A DNA stretch of 10,590 bases. Source: Methylobacter sp. GTDB taxonomy: Bacteria; Pseudomonadota; Gammaproteobacteria; Methylococcales; Methylomonadaceae. The stretch covers positions 1 through 10,590 of the forward strand of contig JAQTLI010000061.1 in assembly GCA_028714995.1 (NCBI GenBank), given 5' to 3'. Numbering within the stretch: the first letter of the stretch is position 1; each line of letters begins with the position of its first letter. The translations under genes and the position numbers were made by a program. Below are positions 1-6,241 of the stretch, in pieces. A model generated the notes under the pieces. That model was not told the DNA's origin. It worked only from the letters and a program-made list of their open reading frames with translations, and did no database searches.

Positions 1-384
1 GGAAACGCCTGCGCCTGTGTAAAGGATGTGTTGTTGTTGCAGGGAGAGCGTGCGGCGAGCGGTGTCGGTGAACAGCGAATTGCCGCCGTCGACAATAATA
101 TCGTCGGCTGATAACAGCGGCGTTAACTTGTCGATGTACTGATCGACGACTTCGCCCGCTTTCACCATCAACATGACGATGCGCGGCGATTCGAGGTTGT
201 CGATCAGCTCTTCCAGCGAGTGCGTGCCGATAATCTGCGTGTTTTTGGCGGGGCCGGTCAGGAACTCATCGACTACGCGGGTGGTGCGGTTATAGACCGC
301 CACTTTAAAACCGTGGTCGTTCATATTAAGCGCCAGGTTTTGTCCCATGACGGCCAGGCCGATTAAGCCGATATTTGCTTTCAT
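1..384 (-). CDS. gnd: 6-phosphogluconate dehydrogenase (decarboxylating), N-terminal part; 3' end outside window
   Basis: This is the first 128 codons of an NADP/NAD-dependent 6-phosphogluconate dehydrogenase, which oxidises and decarboxylates 6-phosphogluconate to ribulose 5-phosphate in the cytosolic oxidative pentose phosphate pathway. The protein begins MKANIGLIGLAVMGQNLALN, the Rossmann dinucleotide-binding motif of Gnd (GLAVMG, residues 9-14). It continues with VYNRTT (39-44), MLMVKAG (74-80), VDGGNS (99-104) and GAGVS at the window edge, which is where the family's GVSGGEEGAR substrate loop begins. The frame is open to base 1, so the gene is cut by the window and not broken. The ATG at 382-384 has a modest AGAAG Shine-Dalgarno about seven bases upstream. 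In an organism using the ribulose monophosphate cycle, this enzyme would also serve dissimilatory formaldehyde oxidation; that role is inference. It is separated from the cytochrome operon by a repeat-filled gap and is probably transcribed independently. Confidence 0.95.
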   Translation of the reverse strand, partial: MKANIGLIGLAVMGQNLALNMNDHGFKVAVYNRTTRVVDEFLTGPAKNTQIIGTHSLEELIDNLESPRIVMLMVKAGEVVDQYIDKLTPLLSADDIIVDGGNSLFTDTARRTLSLQQQHILYTGAGVS

Positions 385-445
385 AGTTGTCTTCTTTAAA
401 GAGTGATTTTTAAATTGTCTGTTAAACCTAAAAGCGAACGGCGAT

Positions 446-601
446 TTGTCCACGAAAAGCACGAAAAAACATTCTGTTATGGCTGTAGTATTTCGGGGCA
501 CAGCGCTTAAGTTAAAGATTTTAGTGAGTGCTGGTTCCCAAGCTGGAGCTTGGGAACCAGCGTAACATTGTTTTCGTGTCTTTCGTGCCTTTCGTGGACA
601 A
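446..601. mobile_element. MITE-like element: 21-bp terminal inverted repeats around a central palindrome
   Basis: The 236-bp gap between gnd and the small cytochrome gene holds a 156-bp structure. Its ends, 446-466 and 581-601, are inverted copies of each other over 21 bp with one mismatch; read inward, both begin TTGTCCACGAAA. A perfect 15-bp-stem palindrome lies inside at 530-561. The right end also contains three 9-bp tandem units with TTCGTG at 573-578, 582-587 and 591-596. No ORF lies inside, and I see no convincing target-site duplication next to the ends. This layout fits a short non-autonomous element or a REP-type intergenic repeat unit. From memory, CACGAAAGGCACGAAA repeats are common in some proteobacterial genomes; copy number here cannot be judged from one window. 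Confidence 0.5.
530..561. repeat. Perfect palindrome, 15-bp stem with 2-nt loop (REP-like)
   Basis: The arms 530-544 (GCTGGTTCCCAAGCT) and 547-561 are exact reverse complements separated by GG. It lies about 60 bases downstream of the small cytochrome gene's stop. No T-run follows on either strand, so it is not a classical intrinsic terminator. It may still form a stable 3' structure on the cytochrome operon mRNA. It looks like a member of a dispersed palindromic repeat family. Confidence 0.75.
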
Positions 602-620
602 TTGATTTTTCAGGATTAAA

Positions 621-1025
621 TCAATGCTTGCCCGGCTCCAGTTTTACGCCCCGTCTTTCATAGGTAACATAAGCCTGTAGCGCGGTCATTTTCGGATCGT
701 CGGCAGCCAAGGGCTGTCCTTCCAGAGGATTTTTAAGGCACCAGTTGATCATTTGCCATAGCGGGATGACTTTGCCCAGCTGCTTTTGAAATTTCGGATA
801 GGTTTCGGGATGGGTGTTGGCGGCCTTGGGATGGCACTGGGCGCAGGCGACGCCGTTGCCGCCCAGCTTGGGGCTGGTCCATAACTCGCGGCCTTCGCTC
901 ACAACCCCCATAAACTGCTGCTGCCAGCGCTGTAAATCAGCATCGGTGAATTCATCCGCCATGGCAGAGCCCGTGGCTGCAAACGCCAAACACAGTACCA
1001 TCGTTATTTTTTGATAAGTAGACAT
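621..1025 (-). CDS. Small periplasmic monohaem c-type cytochrome, SoxA-like
   Basis: This 134-residue protein has a Sec signal peptide (residues 1-23, ending AMA before DEF), so the mature form is a soluble periplasmic cytochrome of about 111 residues. One haem c site, CAQCH, lies at 61-65. The stretch 84-126 (GKVIPLWQMINWCLKNP, then DDPKMTALQAYVTYERRG) resembles the C-terminal part of SoxA-type cytochromes, with an extra unpaired Cys96. Candidate distal haem ligands are Met92, Met113, Cys96 or His72; sequence alone does not decide. The start is supported by AGGAG seven bases before the ATG. It is the last gene of the peroxidase-phosphoesterase-cytochrome operon, 21 bases after the phosphoesterase stop. 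It could be the electron donor or acceptor of the dihaem peroxidase. No soxB, soxX or soxYZ is nearby, so sulfur oxidation is not indicated. Confidence 0.8.
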   Translation of the reverse strand: MSTYQKITMVLCLAFAATGSAMADEFTDADLQRWQQQFMGVVSEGRELWTSPKLGGNGVACAQCHPKAANTHPETYPKFQKQLGKVIPLWQMINWCLKNPLEGQPLAADDPKMTALQAYVTYERRGVKLEPGKH

Positions 1026-1046
1026 TTTCTTGCTCCTGTACCGTGA

Positions 1047-2123
1047 CTAATAGTGTGTTTGCGGGACAATCCGCGCCTTTTCGTCCTGATAGACAACATC
1101 TTCCGGGCGTTTTTGCTTTTCGTTGTAACGGACAACCCTGCTGGTGTTGTTATAAAGCGTAAAATTCAGATCCGCATTGCCATTGGCCAGATTGATAAAC
1201 TGCCAGCCGGTGGCATCGCGGTCAAAAAATGGATCAGCCCGGTTCATCGGCACCGTCAGTTTTGGCAGGTACTGTTCCGCCTGGGCATAAGATTGCGGAT
1301 AAGGCCAGGGCCAGGCGGTTGCCATCACCGAATTGAAACTGATATTGCCGATCTGGTTGTACTGTATCTGGTGGACATGGCCGTATATGACCGAAACCTT
1401 TTTGAACGGTTTCAGTAAGGCCTGAACCTGATCGGCATCGTCGGTCCAGAAATTCCAGCCTTTATAAATTTTCTGTAACGGAGAATGAGAAAACACCACT
1501 ACCGGCGTGTCTTTATTGACCTTGTCCAGATCATTTTTCAGCCACAACCGCTGCTCCTCGCCAACCATGAACGGTGAGCCGTTCGGGTTATCGAGTATGG
1601 CCATTTCCTGCATGCGTTGTTCGGCGGTCGGCCAACGCTTGAACGTCCAGTCGTCATAGGTTTTGATGCTGTTCAGCACCACGAAATGAACACCCTTATG
1701 GCCGAAGCTGTAGTATTGGGGGCCGAACAGCTTTTCCCAATATTCGCCCAGATCCAGGTAATAATCGTGTTCGCCCATCACGTAATGGACATTGCCATGC
1801 AAAGCCGACAGGATTTGGGCGCCATGATCCAGTTCGGGCTTGCTACCAAGCTGCGCCAGATCGCCGCCGAACATCACAAAATCCGGTTTGGGTGTCAACA
1901 GATTGGTTTCCGCGACGGCGCGAATCAGGCCTCGATCCCAATTTCTGACAAACCGATTGTCTTTAATATGCTGGATATGGGCGTCGGAAATATAGGCGAA
2001 GGTGAAATTCTGGCTGCCTTCTGCAAAAGCCAGTTCGACCAGACTGATGGGCAGGGTGCTGCCGATGGCTAATGTACCTGCGGTTTTGATGAAATTCCGG
2101 CGACTATTATTCATTGTGTTCAT
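1047..2123 (-). CDS. Tat-exported calcineurin-like metallophosphoesterase
   Basis: A 358-residue protein with a twin-arginine signal (SRRNFIK, residues 7-13), a hydrophobic stretch at 14-33 and a likely cut after AFA (34). Tat export implies that it folds, probably with its metals, before reaching the periplasm. The calcineurin-type dimetal motifs appear in order: DAH (47-49), GGDL (86-89), GEHD (117-120), FSHSP (211-215) and GHVH (248-251). The usual third motif is GNH[D/E]; here the metal-bridging Asn is Glu118. The C-terminal part (about 270-358) carries FTLYNN, typical of an all-beta tail in this superfamily. The substrate cannot be told; phosphomonoester, phosphodiester and nucleotide hydrolysis are all possible. 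The ATG at 2121-2123 is preceded by GAGGAG with eight-base spacing, which favours it over Met4. It sits 19 bases after the peroxidase stop and 21 bases before the cytochrome start, so it is the middle gene of a three-gene operon. Confidence 0.88.
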   Translation of the reverse strand: MNTMNNSRRNFIKTAGTLAIGSTLPISLVELAFAEGSQNFTFAYISDAHIQHIKDNRFVRNWDRGLIRAVAETNLLTPKPDFVMFGGDLAQLGSKPELDHGAQILSALHGNVHYVMGEHDYYLDLGEYWEKLFGPQYYSFGHKGVHFVVLNSIKTYDDWTFKRWPTAEQRMQEMAILDNPNGSPFMVGEEQRLWLKNDLDKVNKDTPVVVFSHSPLQKIYKGWNFWTDDADQVQALLKPFKKVSVIYGHVHQIQYNQIGNISFNSVMATAWPWPYPQSYAQAEQYLPKLTVPMNRADPFFDRDATGWQFINLANGNADLNFTLYNNTSRVVRYNEKQKRPEDVVYQDEKARIVPQTHY

Positions 2124-2142
2124 AGCGTGAACTCCTCATTAT

Positions 2143-3324
2143 TCAGTTGGCCGCTTGGGTCGGTGTAGGAACAGCATATTTAGAGCTGGTTAGCGCCTTC
2201 ATAAAGGCCACCAAATCATCCAACTGCGGGTCGGTCAGGTTTAATGGACGTATGCCGCCGCTCAGAAAATCGTTAACCTGTTCATCCGCTTTGGACACGC
2301 CGCCGTTGTTATAATGAACCATCACCTCTTTCAGGGTTTTCAGGCTGCCGTCATGCATGTAGGGTGCGGTCAGCTCGACATTGCGCAAGGTAGGTGTTTT
2401 GAAAGCACCGATTTGGCTTAATTCATTGGTCACTGCAAAGCGACCTAGTTCCGAAGATTTTTTATCGGTCAATACCATCACATCGACTTCGCCACCTTTA
2501 TTTTTAGCTTCCAGAAAGGCTTTAGTCAAACGGGGAATGTCTTGCTGGATCTGATTAATGCCAATGCCGATGTTGTGAAATCGGCTGTCGCTAAAGAGGG
2601 CGTGATCCTGTTCTATGGTGTGACAAGAAACACAGCGGCCTTGCCCTATGAACAACTGGAATCCGCGAACCTGAGCCGCCGTCATCGCATTGGTCTGGCC
2701 TTTGAAGTAATAACGGTCGAAGGCTGAGTTCCCGGAAACCAGAGTGCGCTCAAAGCTGGCAATCGCCTTGGAGACATGGTCTATGGTCAGTTCTTTGCCG
2801 TTCACCCCGAATACGGATTGGAATGCAGTCTGATAATAAGGATCCGTGCGAGTAATTTCGAGTATCGGTTCGTGGTTGGCCAAGCCGCCTTCTACCGGAT
2901 TGACCGGAGGCTGCTTGGATTGACCTTCCAGATCCGGTTCACGTCCGTCCCAGAATTGCGTCTGGTTGAATGCGGCATTGAGCACAGTGGGGGCATTGCG
3001 TGTTCCGGTTAGTCCGTGATGACCGACCGCAACAGGCAGGCCATCGGTAAACGCATGGCTTTCGTTGTGGCACTTTGCGCAACTGACAGTGCCATCAACA
3101 GAAAAGCGTTTGTCATGAAACAGTTTATTGCCCAATTCAATTTTGGCCGGGGTTTGCGGGTTATTTGCCGGTATAGGAACCGGCGGCAAACCTAACAGAT
3201 TATTTTCTTCAGTGACTGATTGGGGATTGGCGGTGGCTGGTTCAGGCAGCGGGTTGGTGTTTGCCTCCTTATAGAAGATGAATAAAGCAATCAGAACAAG
3301 GGTTGGCAATAATACGTATCGCAT
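2143..3324 (-). CDS. Dihaem cytochrome c peroxidase / MauG-family protein
   Basis: This 393-residue dihaem protein has an N-terminal membrane anchor or uncleaved signal (about residues 4-18, PTLVLIALFIFY) and a periplasmic body. Haem c sites are CAKCH (82-86) and CVSCH (231-235). Family landmarks are the TRNAPTVLNA segment (108-117), FWDGR (124-128) and APYMHDGS (320-327). Members either reduce hydrogen peroxide with electrons from a small cytochrome c, or, as in MauG and MbnH, oxidise a partner protein; the sequence does not separate these. I chose the ATG at 3322-3324 because AGGAGG lies six bases upstream and the hydrophobic anchor follows directly. An in-frame ATG at 3409-3411 would add 29 charged residues before the anchor and has no good ribosome site. 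It is the first gene of the operon with the Tat phosphoesterase and the small cytochrome. Length is slightly above the usual soluble peroxidase because of the anchor and a Pro/Asn-rich linker. Confidence 0.9.
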   Translation of the reverse strand: MRYVLLPTLVLIALFIFYKEANTNPLPEPATANPQSVTEENNLLGLPPVPIPANNPQTPAKIELGNKLFHDKRFSVDGTVSCAKCHNESHAFTDGLPVAVGHHGLTGTRNAPTVLNAAFNQTQFWDGREPDLEGQSKQPPVNPVEGGLANHEPILEITRTDPYYQTAFQSVFGVNGKELTIDHVSKAIASFERTLVSGNSAFDRYYFKGQTNAMTAAQVRGFQLFIGQGRCVSCHTIEQDHALFSDSRFHNIGIGINQIQQDIPRLTKAFLEAKNKGGEVDVMVLTDKKSSELGRFAVTNELSQIGAFKTPTLRNVELTAPYMHDGSLKTLKEVMVHYNNGGVSKADEQVNDFLSGGIRPLNLTDPQLDDLVAFMKALTSSKYAVPTPTQAAN

Positions 3325-3336
3325 GGCAGACCTCCT
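3319..3336 (-). promoter_or_regulatory. Ribosome binding site that fixes the peroxidase start
   Basis: On the minus strand AGGAGG (3331-3336) stands six bases before the ATG at 3322-3324. This is the strongest Shine-Dalgarno in the window and decides for this start over the in-frame ATG 87 bases upstream. Confidence 0.75.
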
Positions 3337-3588
3337 GACGAATCGTAGAAAATATGAGGCGTTGTTTTTATTATCGTCCAGCCAACTTTCCAGTCCGGAC
3401 TCAGGTGGCATGATAAAAAATAGCTAGGGTATGGAGGTTAGAGGAAGCGGGGCATTCAAACAATCAGTAGAAACACCTACTGGTGTTTCTACTAGAGGCG
3501 GCAAGTCATAGGGTATACGACGCATACCTACATGGTTACCAAATTAAGGGTGTACCTGATGTTGATAGCCAGAAGGGGATAATAGACT
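3325..3588. other. 264-bp intergenic region between the four-helix membrane protein and the peroxidase operon
   Basis: This gap must hold the 3' end of the porin/FMN cluster and probably the peroxidase operon promoter. It contains the perfect 12-bp-stem hairpin at 3466-3493 and a smaller interrupted inverted repeat, GGTAT...ATACC, at 3512-3528 (plus-strand GGTATACGACGCATACC). I could not pick a convincing -35/-10 pair, and no strong intrinsic terminator with a U-run is visible. No additional gene is supported here. Confidence 0.5.
3466..3493. repeat. Perfect inverted repeat, 12-bp stem with 4-nt loop
   Basis: Arms AGTAGAAACACC (3466-3477) and GGTGTTTCTACT (3482-3493) pair perfectly around TACT. 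Neither strand has a strong T-run after the stem, so it is a weak terminator candidate at best. It could be an operator, an mRNA 5' structure of the peroxidase operon (about 140 bases before its ATG), or a dispersed repeat. Confidence 0.6.
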
Positions 3589-4092
3589 TTATTTGGAACT
3601 ACTTCGCCGTAGCTGAATTTGGGCGCGGATCAGGGCACCAATAACCACAAACAGCAGCGTTGCCAATGAAAACTCCAGTAATAAAAAGGCGGCGATTTTA
3701 AACCAGGCAAACAAAGGATCAACAAATCTGACCAACCAGCCACCTGCCTCATCTGCCAAAGCGGAAAGGTAAGTCAGGCCGCTTAACCAGATTTTCAGCC
3801 GCACCGAGAACTCGGTCATCAACATCAAATGAGTTAAAGTCAGCACCAGCATGCCCATCGAAAAAAGGTGGAAATGCGAAACTTCCAGCATGCCCTGATA
3901 ACTGCGCGGCGGCGTAAATTGTTCTTCAGAGCCCAGATAATAGAGGACCACAGAATCGGGTGTTAAATCCATGTGATTAAAATACATCAGTCCATTACTC
4001 ACCCACAACAAGGCGATATAGCCCAAAAACATTAACACCAGGGCGTTTAACAAGGCTTTACGGTGCTGCTCGCCGGTAACAAAATAACGCAT
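3589..4092 (-). CDS. Four-helix inner-membrane protein with clustered histidines, partner of the FMN-binding protein
   Basis: I do not recognise a named family. The 167-residue protein has four predicted membrane segments (about 13-33, 72-95, 103-121 and 129-155) and a basic C-terminal tail (RRSSSK). Histidines cluster around helix 2: His73 and His75 in VSHFHLF at its start and His88 in LTLTHLM within it, with His40 in the first loop. A small four-helix membrane protein with histidines like these could bind b-type haem, but no diagnostic motif proves it. Its ATG (4090-4092) shares one base with the upstream TAA stop (TAATG), so translation is coupled to the FMN-binding protein, and AGGGTG lies seven bases before the start. 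The pairing suggests a membrane anchor or electron-transfer partner for the periplasmic flavoprotein. Confidence is high that the gene is real and low for its function. Confidence 0.75.
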   Translation of the reverse strand: MRYFVTGEQHRKALLNALVLMFLGYIALLWVSNGLMYFNHMDLTPDSVVLYYLGSEEQFTPPRSYQGMLEVSHFHLFSMGMLVLTLTHLMLMTEFSVRLKIWLSGLTYLSALADEAGGWLVRFVDPLFAWFKIAAFLLLEFSLATLLFVVIGALIRAQIQLRRSSSK

Positions 4093-4646
4093 TAATTTTC
4101 ACCCTGACCTTTTACCAGAACCTGATAAATCGCCAGCACTTTGCGGATACTGTTGATTGCCGCTCGCGTACTCAATGTCGCGCCACTGATGCCATCCACG
4201 CCTTTATTAAAATCCATTTCGGCTAACGGACGCTTATACAACTGCTCAAACCAGCGTTCCGGCGGCTGATATTCCGGCGGCTCGTGAAAGGCGAGGGTAG
4301 CGACATTGCGTAGCTCACCATCCGGGGTCAGCACTATCATTAATGTCTCAGGTTTAGTTCTGACCGTGCCGGTTTCAATCGCGGCATAGCCGAGTATTTT
4401 GCCCTGATTTTTGCCGACATAGAAAGTGAACAGACCGGAATCGAGTTTAGACTTGGACAGTTCCTCAATTTTGGTGACTTGTTGCTCATCGGGAAATAAT
4501 GATAACTGCTCGACTTGCGTATCTTTACCGAACGCCAGTTCCAGCGCTTCATTTTTACTGTAAAAGACTGTGGCGAAGCTTGGAGTTACCGTAGTAAACA
4601 GCAATAAAAAGAGGATAAAACATCCTCCTTGCCTGATTGATTTCAT
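4092..4646 (-). CDS. Secreted FMN-binding domain protein (NqrC/RnfG-like)
   Basis: A 184-residue protein with a signal peptide (about 1-25, hydrophobic core CFILFLLLFTTV, ending SFA). The C-terminal half is the FMN-binding domain found in NqrC, RnfG and related electron carriers. The sequence DGISGATLST (151-160) matches the flavinylation motif, in which ApbE attaches FMN by a phosphoester bond to the Thr of SGAT, here Thr157. The domain's beta strands include KILGYAAIETG (83-93) and ETLMIVLTPDGEL (100-112). No other Nqr or Rnf subunit is nearby, so this is a stand-alone periplasmic flavoprotein. It overlaps the next gene by one base. The Shine-Dalgarno is weak (GAGA about ten bases before the ATG). 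It lies 141 bases after the porin gene, beyond a strong hairpin. A role as a periplasmic redox carrier is inferred from the family. Confidence 0.85.
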   Translation of the reverse strand: MKSIRQGGCFILFLLLFTTVTPSFATVFYSKNEALELAFGKDTQVEQLSLFPDEQQVTKIEELSKSKLDSGLFTFYVGKNQGKILGYAAIETGTVRTKPETLMIVLTPDGELRNVATLAFHEPPEYQPPERWFEQLYKRPLAEMDFNKGVDGISGATLSTRAAINSIRKVLAIYQVLVKGQGEN

Positions 4647-4787
4647 AGTATGTCTCGTTTGCAGAATTTATTAAACTTAAAATGAATAAACTCAAATAGT
4701 TTAACACCACCGACAAACAATGGATTTTACTTATTTAGCGCAAAGAACACGAACGACGCAATCGTTCGTGTTCTTCATGCTGATGAG
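4647..4787. other. 141-bp gap between porin and FMN-binding gene
   Basis: Apart from the hairpin at 4743-4775, this stretch is AT-rich near the FMN-binding gene (minus strand TTGAGT then TAATAA about 16 bases later), which could be a weak separate promoter. Nothing else is supported. Confidence 0.3.
4743..4775 (-). terminator. Strong hairpin after the porin gene; terminator or attenuator candidate
   Basis: Arms AAGAACACGAACGA (4743-4756) and TCGTTCGTGTTCTT (4762-4775) pair perfectly over 14 bp with a 5-nt loop, 12 bases after the porin stop. On the minus strand the descending arm runs into TTCTTTGCGC, only a short U-tract. It may end most porin transcripts while letting a fraction read into the FMN-binding gene, giving unequal expression. 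It also contains the TTCGTG word seen in the 573-596 repeats. Confidence 0.55.
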
Positions 4788-6179
4788 TTAGAAAATAAAG
4801 CCAAAGCCCAAATTGAAATCATCCGGCAAAGGGCCTTGTTTCGCAACATAGTTGCGGTAATCAGCCTTGATTACGACATTGGGGATAGGCTTGTATTGCA
4901 AACCCACCTGGTAGATTTGCCAATCTTTGGTTGGGTCATTAGCAAAGCCGTCCGGTGCTTTGGCAACGGTGTTCAGTTTTTCATAACGGAAGAAAGGCGC
5001 AAGATATTGTGTTGTATCTTGCCATAGTAACGGCAAGACGTCATAACCCAGCTCTGTGTAAAAGCCGTAGTTTTGTGAACCCACGACAGTGTTGTTGTTT
5101 GCACTGACGAGAGCCGCATCACCGATATGTCCCCATGACCCCAAGGTGCGGAATTCCAGTCCACGATATTTCCATTGAACGTGCGCTTCATAAAGTTGCG
5201 TAAATACGTTTGCCTTTTGTCCGGCAAAAGTCTGATTTTGCCCAGAATTTCCAACATACGCGGAGCCCCCGACAGTAACGCCGGGTAATGCAGCAGGATC
5301 ATAATCCATCCGTGCGACATAACCGAAATTTTCGGCTCTGGCATTGCTGCCACCACCCCGGCCTTCTCTAATACCATCGGAAGTGAATCCTGTGGCATCC
5401 AAGCCATTAACTACATAAGCGGTATACGTAAGTTCCGGTGTGATTGCACCAAATAAACCTACACCCATTTCGCGCCAGGTGCTGGGTATAATACGCTGCT
5501 CAACTTCAGGGCGATGATTACCAAAGTAAAATAACGGTTCATGAATCCTGTTGACCAAACCCATCGGCATCAGCACCAAACCCGCTCGGGCATTGGCCTT
5601 AGGATCAATGAAGAAATCCAGCGACGCAAATTCAACTGAAACTTCGCCTTTTGATTCGGAGCCTTCACCGGTAGTGGCATGCTCGAATTCAAGTTCACTA
5701 TTGAAAAGTATGCGGTCGGTAAATTTATAACCCGCATATAAAACCATTCTTTCCATATCGGCACTGTCATTGCTGCTGCCCTTATCTCCAACCTTAGCCG
5801 AATAATTGCCTTCACCATAACCACCAATAGACAGACCTTTGCCGGCCGAATAAACCTTCGATGCAGCGGGACCCAAACCATAAGCGCTTTTGTACTTCGC
5901 TTCTTCCGGGATGGACAGATTGGTACGTAATTTTTCAACTTCCTGACTCAACACATCAGTTTTGCGTTCTAAATTCTTTACGTCGGTACCGGCAGTTTTG
6001 GCCGGAACCGCTGTCTGCATCCCTGATTTCATTTCGTCAATTTGCTTTTGCTGCGCCTGGATAATTTTCCACATATCTTCCATGGTCTGCGGCTTTTCCA
6101 GTGCGCTGGCAGGCGCACTCAAGGCGACAAGCGCTGTCAGCACCCCGCTTTTCAATAACTGTTTATCGCTAATTTTCAT
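4788..6179 (-). CDS. Outer-membrane porin with N-terminal coiled coil (phosphate-selective porin O/P-like)
   Basis: A 463-residue protein with a Sec signal (1-27, cut after ASA). A heptad-like coiled coil (about 32-88; MWKIIQAQQKQIDEM and VLSQEVEKLRTNL) is followed by a Gly/aromatic-rich beta-barrel (about 115-463) ending GFGFIF. The terminal Phe is the signal for barrel assembly by BAM. The alternating pattern (SIGGYGEGNYS, ILFNSELEFEH) is typical of trimeric or OprO/OprP-like porins; the coiled coil may trimerise or contact peptidoglycan. The substrate is unknown, and the O/P label should not be read as proof of phosphate transport. GAGGA stands seven bases before the ATG at 6177-6179. A promoter with a possible Fur-type site lies just upstream. 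The next genes encode a periplasmic flavoprotein and a membrane protein, so the porin may admit a metal, chelate or small redox molecule used by them; that is inference. Confidence 0.88.
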   Translation of the reverse strand: MKISDKQLLKSGVLTALVALSAPASALEKPQTMEDMWKIIQAQQKQIDEMKSGMQTAVPAKTAGTDVKNLERKTDVLSQEVEKLRTNLSIPEEAKYKSAYGLGPAASKVYSAGKGLSIGGYGEGNYSAKVGDKGSSNDSADMERMVLYAGYKFTDRILFNSELEFEHATTGEGSESKGEVSVEFASLDFFIDPKANARAGLVLMPMGLVNRIHEPLFYFGNHRPEVEQRIIPSTWREMGVGLFGAITPELTYTAYVVNGLDATGFTSDGIREGRGGGSNARAENFGYVARMDYDPAALPGVTVGGSAYVGNSGQNQTFAGQKANVFTQLYEAHVQWKYRGLEFRTLGSWGHIGDAALVSANNNTVVGSQNYGFYTELGYDVLPLLWQDTTQYLAPFFRYEKLNTVAKAPDGFANDPTKDWQIYQVGLQYKPIPNVVIKADYRNYVAKQGPLPDDFNLGFGFIF

Positions 6180-6211
6180 TCACCTATCCTCGAGTCATAA
6201 TTGGTGGCTGA

Positions 6212-6241
6212 AGTATAGTGTAAATAGTTATGTAGATGCAA
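6212..6241 (-). promoter_or_regulatory. Putative sigma70-type promoter of the porin gene
   Basis: On the minus strand TTGCAT (6236-6241) and TATACT (6212-6217) are separated by 18 bases. The -10 box matches TATAAT at five of six positions; the -35 box is weak (three of six). It lies 33 bases before the porin ATG in an AT-rich leader. Confidence 0.45.

Noticed and set aside
530..561. Rho-independent terminator of the cytochrome operon
   Set aside because: The stem is strong but there is no T-run after it on either strand.
570..601. Short tandem TTCGTG units considered as a CRISPR remnant
   Set aside because: The units are 9 bp with no spacers of constant length and no cas gene nearby; they belong to the inverted-repeat element.
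814..1014. Plus-strand reading frame antisense to the small cytochrome
   Set aside because: It lies fully inside a clear haem-protein gene, has no recognisable product, and is explained by the codon pattern of the opposite strand.
621..1025. Sox sulfur-oxidation component
   Set aside because: Only local similarity to SoxA; no soxB, soxX, soxY or soxZ in the window and only one haem site.
1053..2072. Two long plus-strand frames (1053-1418 and 1617-2072) antisense to the phosphoesterase
   Set aside because: The phosphoesterase has all its motifs in order; the antisense translations show no signal, domain or ribosome site.
3325..3411. N-terminal extension of the peroxidase to an ATG at 3409-3411
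   Set aside because: The strong AGGAGG and the hydrophobic anchor both point to the ATG at 3322-3324; the extension would put a charged tail before the anchor.
4973..5938. Minus-strand frames within the porin gene (4973-5407 and 5570-5938)
   Set aside because: They are out-of-frame readings of the porin gene without family features.
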